Source of the DNA: an uncultured Anaerococcus sp.
GTDB lineage: Bacteria; Bacillota_A; Clostridia; Tissierellales; Peptoniphilaceae
Assembly (NCBI GenBank): GCA_902488555.1
Contig: CABTWT010000016.1
Span: 1 to 18,040, forward strand
Direction of reading: 5' to 3'
Length of the DNA: 18,040 bases
The notes beneath the pieces are model-generated. The model ran no database searches and was not told the origin of the DNA. It worked only from the letters and a program-made list of their open reading frames with translations. Shown piece by piece: positions 10,540-18,017 of the stretch. Position 1 is the first letter of the stretch. The number at the start of each line of letters is the position of its first letter. The translations under genes and the position numbers were made by a program.

Positions 10540-10568
10540 ATTATACCCTTAACTTAGTTTTTTTAAGA
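10540..10568 (-). promoter_or_regulatory. predicted promoter of the crr operon
   Basis: Reading the - strand, TATAAT (10545-10540) is preceded after 17 bases by TCTTAA (10568-10563), a poor -35 match. It is the only good -10 box upstream of crr at a sensible distance. The hcp palindrome (10572-10587) abuts its -35 region, so a protein bound there could affect both promoters. Confidence 0.5.
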
Positions 10569-10571
10569 AAT

Positions 10572-10587
10572 AGTAACATATGTTACT
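10572..10587. promoter_or_regulatory. perfect 16-bp palindrome, candidate Crp/Fnr-family (HcpR-like) operator
   Basis: AGTAACATATGTTACT is a perfect dyad with half-sites GTAAC/GTTAC separated by 4 bases, the layout expected for a Crp/Fnr-family dimer. Its centre (10579.5) lies about 41.5 bases upstream of the start site predicted from the hcp -10 box, the classic class II activator position. From memory of comparative studies, clostridial HcpR sites upstream of hcp have a GTAAC-N4-GTTAC form. That match is recalled, not looked up. A Crp/Fnr-family gene lies in this window at 16624-17268. Confidence 0.7.
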
Positions 10588-10614
10588 GAAATTTCCAATA
10601 ATAAATTTTATAAT
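10586..10614 (+). promoter_or_regulatory. predicted activator-dependent promoter of hcp
   Basis: TATAAT at 10609-10614 is a consensus -10 box. The hexamer 17 bases upstream (CTGAAA, 10586-10591) is a very poor -35 and overlaps the palindrome. A good -10 with a missing -35 replaced by a dyad is typical of promoters needing a Crp/Fnr-type activator. Confidence 0.65.
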
Positions 10615-10660
10615 AGAAACATAGTAAGAAAGATAAGAAAAACTAAAAAGGAAGGTTATT

Positions 10661-12280
10661 ATGTTTTGTTATCAATGTCAAGAAACAGCAAAAAATGAAG
10701 GATGTACTATTCAAGGTGTTTGTGGTAAGAAAGAAGACACAGCAAACAGCCAAGATTTACTAATATATGTTACAAAAGGACTTGCTGAAGTTGCTAATAA
10801 AATTGGCGAGGACAATGATAAAGTTTATGATAGGATTTCAAACAATTTATTTATAACAATCACTAATGCAAACTTTGATACAGATGCAATTATGAAAGTT
10901 GTTAAAGAAACTATCAAAATGAAAGATGAACTTTTAGAAAAAATTGAAAACAAAGAGGAATTATCTGATTTTGCTCTTTATACATCAATGGATGATGAAG
11001 AATTATCTAAAAAAGCAATTGAAGTTGGTGTTTTAAATATTCTTAATGAAGATGAAAGATCTCTAGTAGAACTTACTACATATGGCCTAAAAGGAATGGC
11101 TGCATACAACCACCATGCAAATGTACTTGGATATAGAGATGTGGAAGTAGACAGATTTATTGCCCACGCTCTTGAAGAGACCACAAAAGACGACAAGGAA
11201 ATTCCTAGCCTAATTGACCTTGTAATGGCAACTGGTGAGCACGGTGTTAAAGCTATGGCTCTATTAGATAAAGCTAATACAACAAGCTATGGCCATCCAG
11301 AAATTACAGAAGTAGATTATTCTGCAGGAGATAAACCAGGAATTTTAATCTCTGGCCACGACCTTCACGATATGAAAATGCTACTTGAACAAACAAAGGA
11401 TAGCGGAGTAGAAATTTATACTCACTCAGAAATGCTACCTGCAAATTACTATCCAGAATTTAAACAATATGACCACTTCCACGGTAACTATGGTTCATCT
11501 TGGTGGCACCAAAATGAAGAATTCGAATCCTTTAATGGTCCAATACTTATGACAACTAACTGTATAGTGCCAATGAAGAAGAACAATACTTACCAAGATA
11601 AAATGTTTACAACAGGACAAGCAGGATATCCAGGATGTAAACATATAGAAGCAGATGAAAATGGCAACAAAGACTTCTCAGAAATCATTGAATTAGCAAA
11701 AACATGTGAAGCTCCAACTAATCTTGAGGATTTAAAGGTAGTAGGTGGATTTGCTCACAATCAAGTTATCCAATTAGCAGATAAGGTTGTGGAAGAAGTT
11801 AAAGCTGGAAACATCAAAAAATTCGTAGTAATGGGTGGATGTGATGGTAGATTTAAAGAAAGAAACTACTATTCAGAATTTGCTCAAGGACTTCCAGAAG
11901 ACTATGTAATTCTTACAGCAGGTTGTGCAAAATATCGTTACAACAAACTTGGTCTTGGAGATATAAATGGAATCCCAAGAGTTCTAGATGCTGGCCAATG
12001 TAACGACTCATATTCACTAGTTCAAATCGCTCTAGCACTAAAAGATGCCTTTGGTCTTGATGACATCAACGATTTGCCAATTGAATATAACATTGCTTGG
12101 TATGAACAAAAGGCTGTAATAGTTCTACTTGCTCTATTAAGTCTTGGAGTTAAAAATATCCACCTAGGACCAACTTTACCAGCTTTCCTATCAGAAACTG
12201 TAGTAGATTTCTTGGTAGAAAACTTCAACATTGCGCCAAACACAACAGTAGAAGAAGATCTAAAAACAATGACAGCATAA
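10661..12280 (+). CDS. hcp: hydroxylamine reductase / hybrid cluster protein, class I
   Basis: This 539-residue cytoplasmic Fe-S protein is of full length for Hcp. Cys3, Cys6, Cys15 and Cys21 (Cx2Cx8Cx5C) bind the N-terminal [4Fe-4S] cluster of the anaerobe-type class; the enterobacterial class has a different spacing. All hybrid-cluster ligands are in place: His233 (SGHDLHD), Glu257 (SEMLP), Cys301 (TTNC), Cys394 (GGCDG, the persulfide position), Cys422 (TAGCAKYRY), Cys447 (DAGQCND), Glu482 and Lys484 (YEQKA). Hcp reduces NO to N2O and/or hydroxylamine to ammonia, protecting against nitrosative stress, and can pass on S-nitrosylation. No reductase gene (hcr) is adjacent, as usual in anaerobes. 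It is preceded by a strong AAGGAAGG ribosome site and a dyad operator, and followed by its own terminator, so it is probably monocistronic. Confidence 0.97.
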   Translation: MFCYQCQETAKNEGCTIQGVCGKKEDTANSQDLLIYVTKGLAEVANKIGEDNDKVYDRISNNLFITITNANFDTDAIMKVVKETIKMKDELLEKIENKEELSDFALYTSMDDEELSKKAIEVGVLNILNEDERSLVELTTYGLKGMAAYNHHANVLGYRDVEVDRFIAHALEETTKDDKEIPSLIDLVMATGEHGVKAMALLDKANTTSYGHPEITEVDYSAGDKPGILISGHDLHDMKMLLEQTKDSGVEIYTHSEMLPANYYPEFKQYDHFHGNYGSSWWHQNEEFESFNGPILMTTNCIVPMKKNNTYQDKMFTTGQAGYPGCKHIEADENGNKDFSEIIELAKTCEAPTNLEDLKVVGGFAHNQVIQLADKVVEEVKAGNIKKFVVMGGCDGRFKERNYYSEFAQGLPEDYVILTAGCAKYRYNKLGLGDINGIPRVLDAGQCNDSYSLVQIALALKDAFGLDDINDLPIEYNIAWYEQKAVIVLLALLSLGVKNIHLGPTLPAFLSETVVDFLVENFNIAPNTTVEEDLKTMTA

Positions 12281-12284
12281 AACT

Positions 12285-12317
12285 ATCGGTCTCCTTAATA
12301 AGGAGGCTGATTTTTTT
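12285..12317 (+). terminator. intrinsic terminator of hcp
   Basis: A 12-bp stem (ATCGGTCTCCTT / AAGGAGGCTGAT, with two G-T wobbles) and an AAT loop are followed by seven Ts. It starts 4 bases after the hcp stop. Confidence 0.9.
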
Positions 12318-12355
12318 ATAAAAAAATAATCTTTCAAATATATTTATAATAACTA

Positions 12356-12369
12356 TGAAACCGTTTGCA
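12356..12369. promoter_or_regulatory. candidate cre site (CcpA operator)
   Basis: TGAAACCGTTTGCA fits the relaxed catabolite-responsive element pattern TGNAANCGNWNNCW at every fixed position and is nearly symmetric around its central CG. It overlaps the predicted -35 box of the downstream cysteine operon, a position that would give repression when sugar is plentiful. Confidence 0.5.
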
Positions 12370-12393
12370 AAATCAAAAAAAGTATATTATAAT
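12365..12393 (+). promoter_or_regulatory. predicted promoter of the cysteine desulfidase/transporter operon
   Basis: TTGCAA (12365-12370) and TATAAT (12388-12393) are separated by exactly 17 bases, a good sigma-A-type promoter. It lies after the hcp terminator and directly before the GGAGGAC ribosome site. The predicted start site is only a few bases ahead of that site, so the leader is very short. Confidence 0.75.
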
Positions 12394-12413
12394 TTCTTTG
12401 GAGGACAATGAAT

Positions 12414-13694
12414 ATGGATAAAAATCTGATAAACAAAGAACTTATCGATATTGTAAAAGAAGACTCGACTAAGGCGGTGGGATGCACGGAACCCGTAGCA
12501 GTTGCCTATGCTGCCAATGTAGGAGCAGAATATCTTGATAAGTCAAATGTGGAAAAGATAGAAGTGCTTTGTAGCAAGAATATCTTTAAAAATGGCAAGG
12601 CCGTCAAGATTCCAAACACAGGAGATCATGGTTTGGACTTAGCAGCAAGCTTAGGTGTTTTTACGGAGAAAACAACTAGTCCACTTTTAGTTTTTTCAAA
12701 GCTGACAGATGTTACTATTAAAAAAGCCAAGGACTTTGTCAAAGATGCAAATGTTACAGTAAACTACACTGACAATGTAGCTGATGTATATGTTGAACTT
12801 ACAATATATTCGGTAGAAGATGAGGTCAAGGTAGTCCTAGCCTATTCCCACTTAAATATTGTAAAAATCATCAAAAATGGGGAAGTTATATACGATAATC
12901 CAACCGATGATGGCAAAGGGGACAAGGTTTCTATCAAAGATATGTCCTTTGAGGAGCTTGGACAAATTGTAAGGGACATGGACTATGATGATATTGCCTT
13001 TGTCCTAGAAGGAGTTGAGGTCAACCTCAATGCGGCCAATGAGGGATTAGAAGGCTATGGTCTTGAACTTGGCAAAAAACTTAAAGAGCTAAAGGATGCA
13101 AAAATCTTGCCAGATAATTTTGTTACAGATACTAGGATTCTAACTGCAGCTGCTGCTGACATGAGAATGGGCGGTGGAGCCCTTCCTATAATGACATCTG
13201 GGGGCAGTGGCAACCAAGGAGTTGGCGTAGTTTTACCTATATACATAGTAGCAAAAAGAGAAAATCTGGATGATGAAAGTCTTGCAAGAGGACTATTTTT
13301 TGCACATATTATTAACCGCTATGTTAAGGAATATTCTGGTAAACTTTCTGGCTTATGTGGATGTGCTATAGGAGCAGCAATCGGTGCTAGTGCAGGAATT
13401 GCCTTTATGCTAAATGGTAGCGAAGAGGAGATAGAGGGCGCTTGTACCAATGTCTTTGCCAACCTTACTGGCATAGTATGTGATGGAGCAAAGGAGTCTT
13501 GTTCTATGAAACTATCAACCAGTGCAGAAGAATCGGTAATTGCAGCCTATCTTGCCCTAAATGGAGTGGTGACTGATGCTAATGTTGGCATAGTAGGTGA
13601 TAGTATAGAAGAAACCATAATAAATATAGGTAAGTTATCTCACCTAGGTTTTGCCCAAACAGATAAAGTGATGTTAGATATAATAGATAGATAA
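12414..13694 (+). CDS. cyuA: L-cysteine desulfidase family protein (CyuA/YhaM-like)
   Basis: This 426-residue protein matches the UPF0597/serine-dehydratase-alpha-like family that includes L-cysteine desulfidase, which breaks cysteine into H2S, pyruvate and ammonia with a [4Fe-4S] cluster and no PLP. The hallmark KAVGCTEPVAVAYAA (Cys24) is followed by conserved cysteines in SGLCGC (315/317), GIVCDG (356) and ESCSMK (363), the likely cluster ligands. AAADMRMGGGALPIMTSGGSGNQG is the glycine-rich signature. Two starts are possible: ATG at 12408 lies only 3 bases after GGAGG, while ATG at 12414 lies 9 bases after it and was chosen. It shares a transcript with a symporter 13 bases downstream. A serine deaminase activity is an alternative, since the families are related. 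Confidence 0.88.
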   Translation: MDKNLINKELIDIVKEDSTKAVGCTEPVAVAYAANVGAEYLDKSNVEKIEVLCSKNIFKNGKAVKIPNTGDHGLDLAASLGVFTEKTTSPLLVFSKLTDVTIKKAKDFVKDANVTVNYTDNVADVYVELTIYSVEDEVKVVLAYSHLNIVKIIKNGEVIYDNPTDDGKGDKVSIKDMSFEELGQIVRDMDYDDIAFVLEGVEVNLNAANEGLEGYGLELGKKLKELKDAKILPDNFVTDTRILTAAAADMRMGGGALPIMTSGGSGNQGVGVVLPIYIVAKRENLDDESLARGLFFAHIINRYVKEYSGKLSGLCGCAIGAAIGASAGIAFMLNGSEEEIEGACTNVFANLTGIVCDGAKESCSMKLSTSAEESVIAAYLALNGVVTDANVGIVGDSIEETIINIGKLSHLGFAQTDKVMLDIIDR

Positions 13695-13707
13695 AAGAGG
13701 TAAATTT

Positions 13708-14919
13708 ATGGGAAAGAAAAAAATATTTGATAGTTTAATTTTTAAACTAATCCTTGGTATTATTTTAGGAATAATTGTTGGAAATATAAGTAACGAGTCA
13801 GTTATAGTTGTAATAAATACGATTAAAGCTGTTTTGGGTCAATTGATCTTTTATGCAGTGCCAATCATAATTTTGGGCTTCATAACACCTGCCATAGTTT
13901 CTCTAAGTGAAGAAGCAGGTAGGGTGTTAACCATAACCCTAATTATTTGCTACATATCATCAGTTGGTGCAGCCTTGTTCTCACTAGTTGTTGGAAGATC
14001 TGTTATCCCAAACCTACATATAGCATCAGAACTAGCAGAGCAAAAACAAATTCCAGAGTCAATCTTTGAACTTAGCATAGATCCGCTAATGCCAGTTATG
14101 ACAGCCCTAGTAACATCAGTTATCCTAGGCCTTGGCGTTGTATGGTCAAAGTCAGAAACTTGGAATAAATTATTAAAAGAAACTAACAACATTACTTTGG
14201 AAGTAGTAAATAGAGTAATAATCAAAATTTTACCTCTATACATATTTACAACCTTTGCTGAACTTTCATACACAGGAGTGATAAATAAACAATTACCAGT
14301 ATTTATAAAGATTATATTTATAGTTATAATCATGCACTACATATGGCTTGCCTTGCTATATCTAATAGGTGGAGCTATTTCAAAGACAAATCCAATGGAA
14401 GTACTCAAAAACTACGGACCGGCATATTTGACAGCCCTCGGAACAATGTCATCAGCTGCAACTTTATCAGTTGCACTAAAGTCAGCAGCAAAATCTAAGA
14501 CCCTAGACCCTAAGATTAAAGATTTTGTTATACCACTTTGTTCAAATACCCACTTATGTGGATCAGTACTTACAGAAACATTCTTTGTAATGGTTGTATC
14601 ACAAATTCTTTATGGTAAACTTCCAGAATTAAGCTCTATGATACTATTTATTATCCTTTTGGGAATATTTGCTATAGGAGCACCAGGAGTACCAGGTGGT
14701 ACAGTAATGGCTTCTCTTGGACTAATTATTTCTGTATTAGGTTTTGATGATACAGGAACAGCACTCATGCTTTCAATATTCGCCCTTCAAGATTCATTTG
14801 GTACAGCTTGCAATGTTACCGGAGATGGGGCAATAGCACTTATGGTTACAGGATTACTAAAGAGAGTTCCAGGCAGGGGCAATAATCCAGCTTATGTTTA
14901 TAAGGAAGAAGAAATTTAA
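13708..14919 (+). CDS. dicarboxylate/amino acid:cation symporter (DAACS family)
   Basis: This 403-residue inner-membrane transporter carries the DAACS/glutamate-transporter-fold landmarks. The hairpin-1 serine-rich motif is MSSAATLS (247-254). NTHLCGS (280-286) stands where many members have NMDGT. Hairpin 2 is GAPGVPGG (324-331), and the ligand/Na+-binding segment of helix 8 is DSFGTACNVTGDG (362-374). The N-terminal helices (about 10-28 and 40-60) also fit. The family takes up glutamate, aspartate, serine, threonine, cystine or C4-dicarboxylates with Na+ or H+. The unusual helix-7 motif argues against a standard glutamate carrier. Sharing an operon with the cysteine desulfidase suggests cysteine, cystine or serine uptake (inference). 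The start has an AGAGGT ribosome site. Confidence 0.9.
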   Translation: MGKKKIFDSLIFKLILGIILGIIVGNISNESVIVVINTIKAVLGQLIFYAVPIIILGFITPAIVSLSEEAGRVLTITLIICYISSVGAALFSLVVGRSVIPNLHIASELAEQKQIPESIFELSIDPLMPVMTALVTSVILGLGVVWSKSETWNKLLKETNNITLEVVNRVIIKILPLYIFTTFAELSYTGVINKQLPVFIKIIFIVIIMHYIWLALLYLIGGAISKTNPMEVLKNYGPAYLTALGTMSSAATLSVALKSAAKSKTLDPKIKDFVIPLCSNTHLCGSVLTETFFVMVVSQILYGKLPELSSMILFIILLGIFAIGAPGVPGGTVMASLGLIISVLGFDDTGTALMLSIFALQDSFGTACNVTGDGAIALMVTGLLKRVPGRGNNPAYVYKEEEI

Positions 14920-14932
14920 CAAGTAAATGAAT

Positions 14933-14968
14933 AAAGCTCAGACCTAGAAAGTTAGGTCCGAGCTTTTT
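14933..14968. terminator. intrinsic terminator between convergent genes
   Basis: AAAGCTC-A-GACCTA pairs with TAGGTC-C-GAGCTTT (one A/C mismatch) around a GAAAGT loop, followed by a run of Ts on the + strand. It ends the transporter operon and, being close to symmetric, may also act on the converging radical SAM transcript. Confidence 0.85.
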
Positions 14969-14977
14969 GTTTTTATC

Positions 14978-16378
14978 TTAATTTTTTATTTTTCTTTCTT
15001 CTTTTCTTATTTCCCACATATCATCTGCTGTCTTGTTCCATTTTTTTGCATATGGTGCACATTTGCCTTCTAAATCTTTTGGATCTTCTGGAGATATCAA
15101 ATCAGTAGAGTGTGCATGTGTCTCATTGACCATTTTTGTAAGTTTTCCTGCATTTTCAAGCATTGGACATGGTTTAAACATATTGTCATTAAATGGTTGA
15201 TTGTCATGGTAGGCCATGAAAAGTGGAGCTTGCAAAGCTTCTAAGATAGTATTATCCCTAATATTTGAATCTGAATAGTGGATAAATACGCAAGGCTCCA
15301 TATCCCCTTGAGAATTGATGTGTAGGTAGTTTTTGCCACCTGCTATACAACCGTTTATAAATTCGCCGTCATTTTGGAAATCTATGGCGTACATTTTATG
15401 AGGACTAGATCCAGACCTAATCTCTCTAATTCTCTTTAATATATATTTTCTTTGGTCTGGACTTGGTAAAAGTGAAACATCAGCATCATTGCCAACAGGC
15501 ATATAATGGAAAAACCAAGCCAGTTTACAACCGTGATCTATCATATTTGCTATAAATTCATCTGAAGTAACTTGTAAGTAGTTCTTTGATGTGTAGCAAA
15601 CAGAAACTCCGTATAGAAGCTTGTGTTTTTTGAGAGTTTCCATAGCATTAATAACCTTGCTATAAACTCCATCTCCCCTTCTAAAGTCAGTAGATTCTTC
15701 TGTTCCCTCTACAGATAGGGCAAAGGAAATATTGCCAGCCTTAGCGACTTCTTCACAAAATTCATCGTCAATTAGTGTACCGTTTGTAAATATGTGAAAG
15801 GCAGAATCATTAAATTCATTGGCCAATTTTATAATATCTTTTTTTCTTACTAGAGGTTCTCCACCTGTCAGCAAGAAGAAATAACAACCCATTTCATTGC
15901 CTTGTCTTACTATACTTTGCATCTCTTCATAAGAAAGATTGTTTTTGTGGCCGTATTCTGCAGCCCAGCAACCAGTACAAGCTAGGTTACAAGCTGAGGT
16001 AGGGTCAAATAATATTGTCCAAGGAATATTGCAATTGTATTCTTTTTGCAATTTATTTCTCTTGGAGTTACCCTTATAGACAGCGTTGTAAGCTACTGTC
16101 ATTATAAATTGTTTTAGGACATTGTCATCAATGTCATTTACTATATCTTCTGCAAATGAAGCCCGTTTTGATGATGGGTCAGCAAATTCTCCTCTGATTC
16201 TGTCAAGAGCATGCTTGGCACTATTTTCTTCAGCATCCTTTGGCATTATGTACTTATCCATTATGGCGGTGATATCTTCCATACCTTTTACTGGATCTTT
16301 TTTTATCTTTTTTAGTGCTATATCAATAGATTTTGAAAAAGCTAGTTTAGTCGTTTTATCTTTTAATGTTTCCTCCAT
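14978..16378 (-). CDS. radical SAM protein with SPASM-like C-terminal cysteines, function unknown
   Basis: This 466-residue protein has a ~115-residue helical, charged N-terminal region, then a radical SAM core. Its CNLACTGC motif (Cys130, Cys134, Cys137; CxxxCxxC) binds the [4Fe-4S] cluster that splits S-adenosylmethionine, and GGEPL (172-176) binds SAM. C-terminal cysteines in GCIAGG (344), EPCVF (363), KPCPM (404) and GKCAPY (440) resemble a SPASM/twitch auxiliary cluster region. Members with this layout modify peptides, mature enzymes or act in heme-type pathways. None of the usual partners, such as a precursor peptide, is visible next to it. An AAAGGA ribosome site supports the start. 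It is transcribed divergently from a Crp/Fnr regulator across 245 AT-rich bases, so control by that regulator is possible. Confidence 0.88.
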   Translation of the reverse strand: MEETLKDKTTKLAFSKSIDIALKKIKKDPVKGMEDITAIMDKYIMPKDAEENSAKHALDRIRGEFADPSSKRASFAEDIVNDIDDNVLKQFIMTVAYNAVYKGNSKRNKLQKEYNCNIPWTILFDPTSACNLACTGCWAAEYGHKNNLSYEEMQSIVRQGNEMGCYFFLLTGGEPLVRKKDIIKLANEFNDSAFHIFTNGTLIDDEFCEEVAKAGNISFALSVEGTEESTDFRRGDGVYSKVINAMETLKKHKLLYGVSVCYTSKNYLQVTSDEFIANMIDHGCKLAWFFHYMPVGNDADVSLLPSPDQRKYILKRIREIRSGSSPHKMYAIDFQNDGEFINGCIAGGKNYLHINSQGDMEPCVFIHYSDSNIRDNTILEALQAPLFMAYHDNQPFNDNMFKPCPMLENAGKLTKMVNETHAHSTDLISPEDPKDLEGKCAPYAKKWNKTADDMWEIRKEERKIKN

Positions 16379-16623
16379 ATTATAATCCTTTCCTATACTA
16401 AGACTATACTTAATATATTATATAAAACATAACTAATACAATAAAAAAATTTAAGATAAAAATATCTATAAATATAGTATATGAGATTGATAACAAAATT
16501 TCAAGTTAATTTAGCTTAATTTTCAAAGTATTTAAATAATAAATCGCTATTAGTGAAAGTAAGATATATAATCAAAATTTGTAAAAATAGCATCTATTTT
16601 CTATAATAAAGATGAGGTGAATT
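16379..16623. other. divergent AT-rich intergenic region
   Basis: This 245-base spacer separates the radical SAM gene (-) from the regulator gene (+). It is very AT-rich. A good + strand promoter lies at its right end. On the - strand a TATAAT within TATATAATATATT (near 16420-16430) could serve the radical SAM gene, but no convincing -35 accompanies it. No copy of the GTAAC-N4-GTTAC dyad and no small gene were seen. Confidence 0.6.
16579..16607 (+). promoter_or_regulatory. predicted promoter of the Crp/Fnr regulator gene
   Basis: TTGTAA (16579-16584) and TATAAT (16602-16607) have a 17-base spacer. The GATGAGGTGA ribosome site follows within a few bases, so the leader is very short. The promoter looks constitutive, with no dyad over it. 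Confidence 0.7.
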
Positions 16624-17268
16624 ATGGATTTAAGACAAATTTCTATGTTTAAAGATTTAAGTGCCCAAGATTTAAAATTAATAGAAGAAAGAAATATCAT
16701 AGAAGAAAAGACATATGAAAAAGAAGACCATATTTTTAGAGTTGGGGATGTTACAGGAGATGCCTATTATCTTATAGAAGGTAGTATTTTGGTTTATAAA
16801 ATTGATCCTAACGGCAAGAGATTTATAATAAAAAAGATTCAAAAATCAGGAGTTTTTGGGGAAGTCTACTCATATCTCAAAGAAGGCTTTGACTTCTCTG
16901 CCCAAGCAGAAGTTTCTAGCAAAATACTTATAATCCACGATTTTGCATCTATTTTCTCCTTTGGGTCAAAAGGATTTTTGAAGTCATATATAGATATGCT
17001 TTCAAGAAAATGTCTAGAATTATCAAGGACAAATCAAATCACGTCCCAGGCAAGCCTCCGCCAAAAAATAAGTAAGTATTTATTGCTAAATCAAGAAAAT
17101 TCTATGGTAAAAGTAAATTTATCGAGGGAAGAGTGGGCAGATATCCTAGCCACTACAAGGCCTTCCCTTTCTCGTGAACTTTCAAATATGGTGGATGATG
17201 GCTTGATAGAAGTCAAAGATAAAAAAATCAAAATTACAAGTCTATCACAAATGGCCGATATCATATAA
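16624..17268 (+). CDS. Crp/Fnr family transcriptional regulator, candidate HcpR
   Basis: This 214-residue protein has an N-terminal cyclic-nucleotide-binding-type effector domain (about 8-110, YYLIEGSILVYK...GVFGEVYSYL), a dimerisation helix (about 112-145) and a C-terminal winged helix (about 165-208). The recognition helix reads TTRPSLSREL. Aligned by eye with E. coli CRP, Arg179 and Arg184 keep the positions of Arg180 and Arg185, while the CRP Glu181 is Pro180, so its site should differ from TGTGA. Only one cysteine (Cys130) is present, so it cannot hold an FNR-type [4Fe-4S] cluster. HcpR proteins control hcp in anaerobes in response to NO. The GTAAC-N4-GTTAC dyad 6 kb away at hcp makes this the likely function. 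It is followed 32 bases later by a PPK2 gene. Confidence 0.85.
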   Translation: MDLRQISMFKDLSAQDLKLIEERNIIEEKTYEKEDHIFRVGDVTGDAYYLIEGSILVYKIDPNGKRFIIKKIQKSGVFGEVYSYLKEGFDFSAQAEVSSKILIIHDFASIFSFGSKGFLKSYIDMLSRKCLELSRTNQITSQASLRQKISKYLLLNQENSMVKVNLSREEWADILATTRPSLSRELSNMVDDGLIEVKDKKIKITSLSQMADII

Positions 17269-17300
17269 AAAAGGGTATTAGTGACTATAAGGAGAGTATT

Positions 17301-18005
17301 ATGGATTTAAGTGAAAAATATGAATACGATGATATTAGTAAGTCAGATTTGCAAAAGCGCCTTGCAAGGCTGATGAGAATTTGTGAAAACTTGGAGATTC
17401 CTGTCTTAGTCATGGTGGATGGTTTTGAATCTGCCGGCAAGGGTCATGTAATAAACGACCTAAGCGAGGAATTGAACCCTAAGTATTTTGATGTAGAAGT
17501 TTTTGAAAAAGATGAAGAATACGATAAAAAGTTTCCTTTTGCAAAGAGATTTTTTACTAATACTCCAAAAAAGGGTCATGTTAAAATCTTTGATAGGTCT
17601 TTTTACTACAAGCTATTTGACGATATAAAAATTAGTGAAAAGGACTTGGAAAAGAATATAAAATCCTTAGAAAAAATAGAAAAAATGCTCTACGATGATG
17701 AGACCATCATTATCAAATTTTTCCTAAACGTGAGCGAAAAAGAGCAAAAAAATCGTATAGAGCAAATGAAGGATAGTAAACAAAAGAGTTTCTATCTAAC
17801 AAAGTCTGACATTGAACAGAATAAAAATTATAAAAAATATAAAAAACACTTTGAAAATGTATTGGAGAAGACAAACTTTGACTTTAGTCCTTGGACTATA
17901 ATTGATAGCGATGACTTGAAAAAAGCTTCAAAAATTATGCTTTACCAAATGCTTGAGATGTTAACAATTGGTATAGAGAGAGTATCCACACAAAAAAGAG
18001 ATGAT
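17301..18005 (+). CDS. PPK2-domain protein, possibly the first half of a polyphosphate:AMP phosphotransferase
   Basis: The frame encodes 234 residues starting MDLSEKYEYDD after an AAGGAGAG ribosome site. It has a Walker A-like loop GFESAGKG (about residues 41-48) and a Walker B-like segment IFDRSFY (about 100-106). IIIKFFLNVSEKEQKNR is typical of polyphosphate kinase 2, which moves phosphate between polyphosphate and nucleotides. Many relatives carry two such domains (about 480-500 residues); this matches the N-terminal, often non-catalytic one. The frame ends in tandem TGA codons (18003-18008), just 10 bases before adapter sequence. So the stop may be real, or a base-call or assembly error in the preceding A6 run (17992-17997), beyond which a second domain would follow. 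It is probably co-transcribed with the regulator, 32 bases upstream. Confidence 0.75.
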
Positions 18006-18017
18006 GAAAACACTGAG

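Noticed and set aside
10660..12280. Hydroxylamine reductase partner (hcr or ferredoxin) next to hcp
   Set aside because: A terminator follows hcp immediately and no flavin/2Fe-2S oxidoreductase or small ferredoxin gene was found in either direction.
13950..14333. 127-codon - strand frame opposite the DAACS transporter
   Set aside because: It is a shadow of the transporter, whose helices and motifs explain the sequence.
16466..16477. CTATA-AA-TATAG inverted repeat in the divergent spacer as a regulator autoregulation site
   Set aside because: It is short and in very AT-rich DNA where such repeats arise by chance; it does not resemble the hcp dyad.
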